NCBI GenBank assembly: GCA_937924675.1
Contig: CALEVL010000260.1
Span: 1 to 12,344 of the forward strand
Length of the DNA: 12,344 nt
Reading direction: 5' to 3'
From: an uncultured Ignavibacteria bacterium
Lineage (GTDB): Bacteria > Bacteroidota > Ignavibacteria > Tepidaquicellales > Tepidaquicellaceae
A model generated the notes under the pieces. It searched no databases. It had not been told where the DNA came from and worked only from the letters and a program-made list of their open reading frames with translations. Positions 8,201-12,344 of the stretch are shown here, piece by piece. Each line of letters starts with the position of its first letter. Within the stretch, counting starts at the first letter, position 1. The position numbers and the translations under genes were made by a program.

Positions 8201-8328
8201 GAGTGTATCAGGCAGATTTTGTTGCCGCTGATCTTGCAAGCGGAACTTACTTCTACAGAATAGATGTGAAAGAAGAAAACAGCGGAAGAGCTTTCTCTGA
8301 AACAAAAAGGATGATATTGCTGAGGTAA
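5203..8328 (+). CDS. exported multidomain protein: Asp-box propeller, two SusE-like Ig domains, GATase1-like domain, T9SS tail (paralog 1)
   Basis: 1041 residues. A signal peptide (MYRR, then hydrophobic to about residue 24) is followed by a sialidase-like propeller, about 45-470, with six Asp-box turns: 99-106, 156-163, 213-220, 271-278, 344-351 and 405-412 (S-x-D/N-x-G-x-x-W/Y). Six match the six blades of the sialidase fold, but I do not see the full sialidase active site, so enzymatic activity is not claimed. Two related Ig-like domains follow (about 474-590 and 594-708), each with YKW-x-FGSP and GQW-x-VWA and resembling SusE/SusF starch-binding-type modules. Residues 711-935 form an alpha/beta domain with DVIIVYDS, KRILLLGE and MAEDVGFHFD, like the amidotransferase-type domains attached to secreted peptidases. 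Residues 954-1041 are a type A T9SS sorting domain (SQNYPNPFNPNTKINFSLP). A cell-surface or released binding role, perhaps for glycans, is inference. Confidence 0.9.
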   Translation: MYRRLLLITIVSVTLLFFMGHIFSGENNPLVQSSGNKSGNNPGYSEAVFPNVKLHPSSNVQQTGIEITRDPNNPGILFSTGLTSIGGGNTFTNSGVYVSTNGGFSWRGNDTLNSPKQNDQRGYPSPVIDRNGRFYVTHLTSVTSFGSVTGVGVNYSTDRGLTWSSTVQIVNDVNAERTVAATDDSPVSPYYGYVYSAWGTSSSLPSTGRASRTTDGGATWSSPFTLNAPASGRSTLAHDITCGPNGEVYTVWTMALQSSPNTEDYVGFAKSTNGGISYTTTNNAFDINGIRSSSYNGWGIAVNGFAKIAVDKSNGPRRGTIYIVTAQQNLPPAGTDADIVLNRSTDNGATWTSGIRVNQDGISSGKVQFMPSICVDDGGIVHVVYYDNRAFPSVGDSCSVYISSSLDGGSTWSDVEIADHHFKPKQATGFSGGYFGEYTGIASSQGKIVATWMDDKGGTPGVYNAWSGALQSVTYPLNSFNLQTPASGVTISSLANSNTPITITWDTSSATASYKWIFGSPNISTRLLTLPSVSNVLTITRGQLDQLLASAGVSQGGQLTGQWDVWAFRNNQENDSLKSANGPRSVILRRELPQLSSFSLNSPASGTTVNTSQFSFATVGINWTRSGSGTTYKWKFGSPAIGNVVLSLPSNNSGSDSVLTLANRGLDATLAGLGLNPGDSVSGQWAVWAYSGSDSLRSSNVFNITLKRKQRADVIIVYDSTTSASRVSRDSVIANLNAMGMSYDVFNRGVNINTSSMSFRQFKRILLLGESSSVMSNAIKDSLKSYMAWGTESQKAKIMIMAEDVGFHFDRPASVFYDPVFAREYLGFEYASDFPGEIGGKGLVGSLTNPDKTDSTTGPRPDVVRKSGSVPAYELHELYKYRETSLLNGVGRIGVTYNVSIMAIDVESLRRANDSPPGSPVRRFLKGALDFVDGILTVSVNNISAEIPDVFSISQNYPNPFNPNTKINFSLPAKSAVTLRVYDILGKEVMTLLNDVKAPGVYQADFVAADLASGTYFYRIDVKEENSGRAFSETKRMILLR

Positions 8329-8333
8329 AATCT

Positions 8334-8354
8334 GTTATGAGTTGAAAGTTGAAA
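8334..8354. repeat. heptamer tandem repeat, GTTGAAA family, 3 units
   Basis: GTTATGA, GTTGAAA, GTTGAAA begin six bases after the stop of paralog 1 and run into the 33-bp units, which themselves start with GTTGAAA. It is related to the minus-strand reading of the array at 647-695. Confidence 0.75.
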
Positions 8355-8456
8355 GTTGCCTGCCCGGCTCAGACGGGAGAGTTGAAAGTTGCCTGCCCAG
8401 CTCAGACGGGAAAGTTGAAAGTTGCCTGCCCGGCTCAGACGGGAAAGTTGAAAGTG
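8348..8456. repeat. 33-bp tandem repeat, three units plus partial
   Basis: Units at 8348-8380, 8381-8413 and 8414-8446 share the form GTTGAAAGTTGCCTGCCCGG followed by CTCAGACGGGAAA. They differ only by CCAG for CCGG in unit 2 and GAGA for GAAA in unit 1. A fourth partial unit follows. Each unit combines a GTTGAAA heptamer with a small CCCG...CGGG stem-loop; no T-tract follows, so this is not a standard intrinsic terminator. Confidence 0.9.
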
Positions 8457-8548
8457 TTGGAATTAGCTAAGTCTAAATAAATCTTGAGCAAGGCACCTCT
8501 CCCCGAGGGATTGGCCTGTCCGCAGTCAGCTAATTTAAAACACTCTCT

Positions 8549-8562
8549 GCAGGCCGGCCTGC
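8549..8562. repeat. 14-bp perfect palindrome GCAGGCCGGCCTGC
   Basis: The sequence equals its own reverse complement. It lies in the repeat spacer between the paralogs and may be part of a larger dispersed intergenic repeat: the GGCAGGC motif recurs at 8597-8603. No function can be assigned. Confidence 0.6.
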
Positions 8563-8661
8563 CCAATTGCCAGTAAATTGCGGAATGTATGCTGGAAGGC
8601 AGGCGGGGTTGAGGTGAGGGTGATTTGCATAAGTGTTACTATCAGATCAAGAAATCAAGTT

Positions 8662-8696
8662 CTCAATTCGTAATTCCTAATTCGTAACTCCTAATT
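8662..8696. repeat. heptamer tandem repeat, C-x-T-A-A-T-T family, 5 units
   Basis: CTCAATT, CGTAATT, CCTAATT, CGTAACT and CCTAATT follow each other without gaps. The reverse complement reads AATTAGG/AATTACG, so this is the same family as the arrays at 519, 11969 and 12133, in inverted orientation relative to the last two. It sits just upstream of the possible promoter of paralog 2. Confidence 0.85.
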
Positions 8697-8707
8697 CTCA
8701 TAGTCTA

Positions 8708-8736
8708 TTGATAGTATAAACCGATTACCATATTTT
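8708..8736 (+). promoter_or_regulatory. possible sigma70-type promoter, TTGATA-17-TATTTT
   Basis: TTGATA (8708-8713) and TATTTT (8731-8736) are separated by 17 bases and end 47 bases before the start codon at 8784. Both boxes match the housekeeping consensus fairly well. It would drive paralog 2 independently of paralog 1. Confidence 0.4.
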
Positions 8737-8783
8737 TAAAACAAGCAATAATCCTTTTTTCCTAAACCAAAATTTACAAACAA

Positions 8784-11700
8784 ATGCATCGCAAGTTATT
8801 CTTATTTTCATTGCTGATACTTGGCGTTGTTGCATTCATGGGTCAGAAAGCAGTGGAAGAAGACCCGAGATGGAACATCCCTAATTCAGCAGCTTACCTT
8901 TCAGGTGATTATGTACCGCTTCCAACAATTAACAATGACATTCAGCAGTTCACTTATTCTCCAAGGACTATAATTTCTCCGATTGGAGTGCTGACAACAT
9001 TTCCAAACGTCAGAGTATTACCTTCTACGGTTATGCAGCAATCTGAAGTTATAATTGTAAGAGATCCGAATAATCCAAATATATTGTTCGGTTCATCAAA
9101 TGCTGCAAGAACTTCAGGCGGCTCGTTCATCAGTGAAGGTGTTTATGTGTCAACCGACGGTGGTTTTACATGGAGAGGTTCAGATACAGTCAATACTGCC
9201 AATCTTAATGATCAAAGAGGTGATCCGGGTCCGGCAATTGACAAGAACGGAAGATTCCATCTTACACACCTTACCTCTGCCACCAACTTTGGCGGAGTTA
9301 CAGGTATCGGTTCAAACTATTCAACAGACAGAGGGCTCACTTGGCAGCCGACAGTGTCTATGGTCAATGATGCCAATGCAGATAAAAATCTCGCCGGTAC
9401 GGATGATTCACCTACAAGTCCATATTACGGAAATGTTTATTGCGCATGGACTACATTTGCAACTTCTCCTGCAACAGGAAGAGGTTCGAGAACTACGAAC
9501 GGCGGAGTAACATGGGAAACACCCGTAGTACTTAACACGGGCTCGGGTGGAAGATTCGCACAAGGTCATGATGTTGCATGCGGTCCTAACGGAGAAGTCT
9601 ATGCAGTATGGACAATGGGTAATTCAGCGTCTCCATTCACTGAAGACTTTGTAGGAGTTGCTAAATCAACCAACGGCGGAGCAAATTATGTAACAACAGA
9701 AAATGCTTTCGATGTGAATGGAAGCAGATCATCTTCATTCAACGGATGGGGAATAAGAACTAATGGTTTCCCGAGAGTTGCAGTTGACAAGACCAACGGT
9801 CCAAGAAGAGGCTGGATTTACATTGTTACAAGTCAACTCAATCTTCCTCCCGCAGGTACCGATGCAGACGTGATCCTTAACAGATCATCTGACGGTGGTG
9901 CAACATGGTCAACAGGTATAAGAGTTAATCAGGATCCACTCAATAACGGAAAGGTTCAATTCTTCCCTGCAGTCTGCGTTGATGATGCCGGCGGTTTGAA
10001 CATTGTTTATTATGATAACAGAGCATTCCCGTCAGTTGGAGATTCAGCTACTGTTTACATTTCCAGATCAATAGACGGAGGAACAACTTTTACAGATGTT
10101 GAAGTTGCAGATCACCATTTCAAACCAAAGCCATCAACAGGTTTCGGCGGCGGATATATGGGTGATTATATCGGCATTACTTCCAGCGTAGGAAAAGTTG
10201 TGGCAATATGGATGGATGATAAAGCAGGTGTTGCAGGATTTTATAATGCTTGGACAGGTGCTCTTCAAACAGTAACTTATCCGCTAAATGCATTCAATCT
10301 TCAAACACCGCCATCAGGCGCAAGAGTTGTTTCATTCCCGAATTCAAATACGCCTATCACCATAACCTGGGATACTTCGGCATCAACTGCTTCTTATAAA
10401 TGGATATTCGGAAGCCCGACTCCGAATCCGAGAATTCTTACAGTACCTTCTTCTTCCAATCAGCTTACAGTAACTGCAGGTCAGCTTGATAACATTCTTG
10501 CAGGACTTGGTCTTGCTCAGGGAGATTCTATCACAGGCCAGTGGGATGTTTGGGCATTCCAGAATAATCAGAACAATGATTCATTGAAGTCAACAAACGG
10601 TCCGAGAACGATCACATTCAGAAGGGGAGTGCCTCAGCTTACTTCCTTCGCTTTGAATTCACCTCCTTCCGGAACAACCGTTACAACTTCTCCATTCAAT
10701 GGATCAATAATCAACATTGACTGGAACAGGTCAGGACAAGGAACAACATATAAATGGAAGTTCGGTTCACCTGCAATTACAAATGTTAGATTATCTTTGC
10801 CTTCTAACGGCAACGGATATGATTCAAATCTTACAGTTGTAAACAGCGGTTTGGACCTCGTCCTTGGCGGACTCGGACTTAACCCCGGTGACTCTCTCGT
10901 TGGGCAGTGGGCTGTTTGGGCTTACAACGCATCAGACTCATTGAGATCGTCAAATGTATTTAACATAACTCTGAAGCGTCAAGCAAGAGGCGATGTTGTC
11001 GTTGTATATGATTCCACAATTACAGGTTGCAGAACATCAAGGGATTCTGTTCTTGCAAATCTAAATACTCTTGGTGCAACTTATGATCTCTTCAATAGAA
11101 AGGGAAATACGACCGGTACATCGTCAATCTCTTTCAGAGGTTACAAGAAGGTCATATTACTTGGTGAAGGTACTTCAGTTATGTCTAATGTTGTAAAAGA
11201 TTCAATTAAGTCATATCTGGCTTCAGGAACTTCCACAGTAAAGGCAAAGCTTGTAATAATGGCTGAAGATATTGGCTATCATCTTGACAGAAGTGCTTCG
11301 ACTTATTATGATCCGACTTTTGCAAGAGATCAGCTTGGATTTGAATTCATTGCTGACAGGCCGGGAACACTTGGTACAAGAGGCATTGTAGGTGTTACAA
11401 CAAATCCGGGTGCAGCAGACAGTACTGCAGGTCCATGGCCTGATGTATTGAGAAAGTCAGCAACCATTCCTGCAAACCAATCTTACACATTGTATAAATT
11501 CAGATTATTCCCTGATTCGCTTAACGGCACGGGAAGAATCGGAACAACTTACAATGTTGCAGTATTTGGAGTTGACCTTGAATCAATGAGATCAACACCT
11601 GACAGTCCTCCCGGATCTGCAGCAACCAGAATTGTAAAAGGAGGATTGGACTTTGTTGACGGATTGATTACTTCAATCAGCAATACTTCAAGCGGAATCA

Positions 11701-11969
11701 TTCCGGAAGTATTCTCATTGTCACAGAACTATCCGAATCCGTTCAACCCAAGTACAAAAATTAATTTCAGCATTCCTCAGCAATCACAGGTAACACTGAA
11801 AATTTATGACGTACTTGGAAAGGAAGTAATGACATTGGTAAATGATGTTAAGAGCCCAGGAAATTATGAAGTGGAATTCAACGCTTCAAATCTCTCGAGC
11901 GGTGCATACTTCTATAAAATTCAGGCAGGAAAATTCTCTGATATAAAGAGAATGATGCTAATCAAATAG
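8784..11969 (+). CDS. exported multidomain protein: Asp-box propeller, two SusE-like Ig domains, GATase1-like domain, T9SS tail (paralog 2)
   Basis: 1061 residues, collinear with the protein at 5203 and clearly more than half identical by eye, so a tandem duplication. A signal peptide (MHRK, then hydrophobic to about residue 20) is followed by a roughly 25-residue longer N-terminal linker. The propeller (about 70-495) has six Asp-box turns at 123-130, 180-187, 237-244, 295-302, 368-375 and 429-436. The Ig-like domains are at about 498-614 and 618-732, again with YKW-x-FGSP and GQW-x-VWA. The amidotransferase-like alpha/beta domain (735-960) keeps VIMAEDIGYHLD; no nucleophilic Cys is visible at the expected elbow. 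Residues 978-1061 are the T9SS sorting domain (SQNYPNPFNPSTKINFSIP, ending KRMMLIK). No ribosome binding site precedes the ATG; the leader is A-rich, as often in Bacteroidota. A terminator follows at 12062. Function is unknown beyond export and probable surface binding. Confidence 0.9.
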   Translation: MHRKLFLFSLLILGVVAFMGQKAVEEDPRWNIPNSAAYLSGDYVPLPTINNDIQQFTYSPRTIISPIGVLTTFPNVRVLPSTVMQQSEVIIVRDPNNPNILFGSSNAARTSGGSFISEGVYVSTDGGFTWRGSDTVNTANLNDQRGDPGPAIDKNGRFHLTHLTSATNFGGVTGIGSNYSTDRGLTWQPTVSMVNDANADKNLAGTDDSPTSPYYGNVYCAWTTFATSPATGRGSRTTNGGVTWETPVVLNTGSGGRFAQGHDVACGPNGEVYAVWTMGNSASPFTEDFVGVAKSTNGGANYVTTENAFDVNGSRSSSFNGWGIRTNGFPRVAVDKTNGPRRGWIYIVTSQLNLPPAGTDADVILNRSSDGGATWSTGIRVNQDPLNNGKVQFFPAVCVDDAGGLNIVYYDNRAFPSVGDSATVYISRSIDGGTTFTDVEVADHHFKPKPSTGFGGGYMGDYIGITSSVGKVVAIWMDDKAGVAGFYNAWTGALQTVTYPLNAFNLQTPPSGARVVSFPNSNTPITITWDTSASTASYKWIFGSPTPNPRILTVPSSSNQLTVTAGQLDNILAGLGLAQGDSITGQWDVWAFQNNQNNDSLKSTNGPRTITFRRGVPQLTSFALNSPPSGTTVTTSPFNGSIINIDWNRSGQGTTYKWKFGSPAITNVRLSLPSNGNGYDSNLTVVNSGLDLVLGGLGLNPGDSLVGQWAVWAYNASDSLRSSNVFNITLKRQARGDVVVVYDSTITGCRTSRDSVLANLNTLGATYDLFNRKGNTTGTSSISFRGYKKVILLGEGTSVMSNVVKDSIKSYLASGTSTVKAKLVIMAEDIGYHLDRSASTYYDPTFARDQLGFEFIADRPGTLGTRGIVGVTTNPGAADSTAGPWPDVLRKSATIPANQSYTLYKFRLFPDSLNGTGRIGTTYNVAVFGVDLESMRSTPDSPPGSAATRIVKGGLDFVDGLITSISNTSSGIIPEVFSLSQNYPNPFNPSTKINFSIPQQSQVTLKIYDVLGKEVMTLVNDVKSPGNYEVEFNASNLSSGAYFYKIQAGKFSDIKRMMLIK

Positions 11970-12002
11970 AATTAAGATTAGGAATTACGAATTAAGAATT
12001 GA
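11969..12002. repeat. heptamer tandem repeat, GAATTA-x family, about 5 units
   Basis: GAATTAA, GATTAG (one base short), GAATTAC, GAATTAA, GAATTGA begin at the last base of the paralog 2 stop codon. It is the same family and orientation as the array at 12133. A repeat abutting or forming a stop codon is also seen at murI. Confidence 0.8.
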
Positions 12003-12061
12003 CCATGAAAAGTTTGTGGTTAATTTGAATTTCGAATTTGTAATGAAGTTGTTCAAGAAAG

Positions 12062-12087
12062 CCCGCGGCAATTGTCGCGGGTTTTTT
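12062..12087 (+). terminator. rho-independent terminator after paralog 2
   Basis: CCCGCG (12062-12067) pairs with CGCGGG (12076-12081) around an 8-base loop whose CAATTG core is itself palindromic. Six T follow directly, then GTTTTT. It lies 92 bp after the stop at 11969 and would end transcription from the paralog genes. Confidence 0.88.
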
Positions 12088-12132
12088 GTTTTTCAATCAA
12101 GCCCTTTTGTTCCACCCACGGCGGAGATGCGA

Positions 12133-12167
12133 GAATTAGGAATTACGGATTAAGAATTAGGAATTGC
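12133..12167. repeat. heptamer tandem repeat, GAATTA-x family, 5 units
   Basis: GAATTAG, GAATTAC, GGATTAA, GAATTAG, GAATTGC run without gaps. It is the same family as the array at 11969, and it separates the terminator from the palindrome cluster. Confidence 0.85.
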
Positions 12168-12195
12168 AGAATCATTTTCATTAATACACCAACCA

Positions 12196-12217
12196 GCCCA
12201 CAAATTCATTTGTGGGC
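12196..12217. repeat. REP-like palindrome 1
   Basis: Arms GCCCACAAAT and ATTTGTGGGC form a perfect 10-bp stem around a TC dinucleotide. It belongs to a cluster with the palindrome at 12268 and the partial one at 12334. Confidence 0.85.
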
Positions 12218-12267
12218 AAGCATAAGTTGCGGGCAAAAAGTGTTTTGGGCAACATTCAATGAACTCA

Positions 12268-12289
12268 GCCCACAACTTCAGTTGTGGGC
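12268..12289. repeat. REP-like palindrome 2
   Basis: Arms GCCCACAACT and AGTTGTGGGC form a perfect 10-bp stem, again around TC. Relative to palindrome 1, one A-T pair has become C-G on both sides of the stem, a compensatory change. A related GTTGYGGG motif follows each palindrome (12226-12233 and 12298-12304). Confidence 0.85.
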
Positions 12290-12333
12290 ATAATGAGTTG
12301 TGGGTACTGGTAATATGATGTTTGACATGCTCC

Positions 12334-12344
12334 GCCCACAAATA
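12334..12344. repeat. REP-like palindrome 3, cut by window edge
   Basis: GCCCACAAAT repeats the left arm of palindrome 1 exactly, 66 bp after palindrome 2 begins. The right arm lies outside the window. Confidence 0.55.

Larger units (their letters stand above)
8329..8783. other. 455-bp gene-free spacer made largely of repeats
   Basis: Between the two paralogs lie, in order, a GTTGAAA heptamer array (8334-8354), three 33-bp units (8348-8446), a pair of inverted AATTAGCT/AGCTAATT arms (8461-8468, 8528-8535), a perfect 14-bp palindrome GCAGGCCGGCCTGC (8549-8562), a second heptamer array (8662-8696) and a possible promoter. No coding sequence or clear terminator is seen. Confidence 0.75.
11970..12344. 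other. gene-free right edge
   Basis: No coding sequence is supported in these 375 bp. It holds two heptamer arrays, an intrinsic terminator and a set of REP-like palindromes. The short open frames on both strands across the palindromes owe their existence to repeat copies (recurring L-W-A on the minus strand) and have no start signals or family resemblance. Confidence 0.75.

Noticed and set aside
8494..8629. Possible long inverted repeat between CACCTCTCCCCGAGGG and GGGGTTGAGGTGAGGG
   Set aside because: The arms match only over a few bases when aligned as reverse complements, so a hairpin or terminal inverted repeat is not supported.
5203..11969. Calling the paired large proteins sialidases
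   Set aside because: Asp-boxes show the propeller fold but are not catalytic; the full arginine triad, Tyr/Glu pair and FRIP-type motif could not be recognised.
12072..12341. Short overlapping open frames on both strands (73 and 63 residues) with repeated L-W-A segments
   Set aside because: They are read through the palindromic repeats; the recurring peptide is simply the translated repeat, and no ribosome binding site or family match is visible.

Overview
The window looks like a chromosomal piece of a moderate-GC member of the Bacteroidota/Ignavibacteriota (FCB) group. Three large secreted proteins end in a type A type IX secretion system (T9SS) C-terminal sorting domain. Its signature (QNYPNPFNPST at the start, SGTYFYRI and a K-M-x-L-I-K ending) is especially common in Ignavibacteria and related candidate phyla. 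Shine-Dalgarno sequences are mostly absent, which also fits this group. The lineage is inferred from these protein signatures and no marker gene is present to confirm it.

Left part (1-1511, minus strand): the N-terminal 170 codons of orotate phosphoribosyltransferase (pyrE, running off the left edge) lie downstream of glutamate racemase (murI), two core housekeeping genes. Divergent from murI, with only 31 bp between start codons, is a secreted Ycf48-like beta-propeller protein (1543-3648) whose tryptophan ladder counts 14 blades.

Middle (3649-5202): an intergenic-repeat zone. Three direct copies of a 131-bp two-hairpin element surround a small NAD(P)-binding reductase-like gene (4078-4704). 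That gene looks richer in G+C than its neighbours and may have been acquired.

Right part (5203-11969): two tandem paralogous exported proteins of 1041 and 1061 residues with the same architecture: signal peptide, six-Asp-box sialidase-like propeller, two SusE/F-like Ig domains, a glutamine-amidotransferase-like alpha/beta domain and a T9SS sorting domain. They are separated by 455 bp packed with repeats. A clear intrinsic terminator follows the second paralog. The right edge holds REP-like palindromes in which two stems differ by a compensatory base-pair change.

Two families of 7-bp tandem repeats recur at six intergenic places; one supplies the murI stop codon. I see no RNA genes, CRISPR array, transposase or T9SS machinery genes. 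The exported proteins presumably depend on T9SS components encoded elsewhere. No single new system is demonstrated; the strongest leads are the 131-bp element flanking the reductase gene, the heptamer repeats and the duplicated five-part exported protein.
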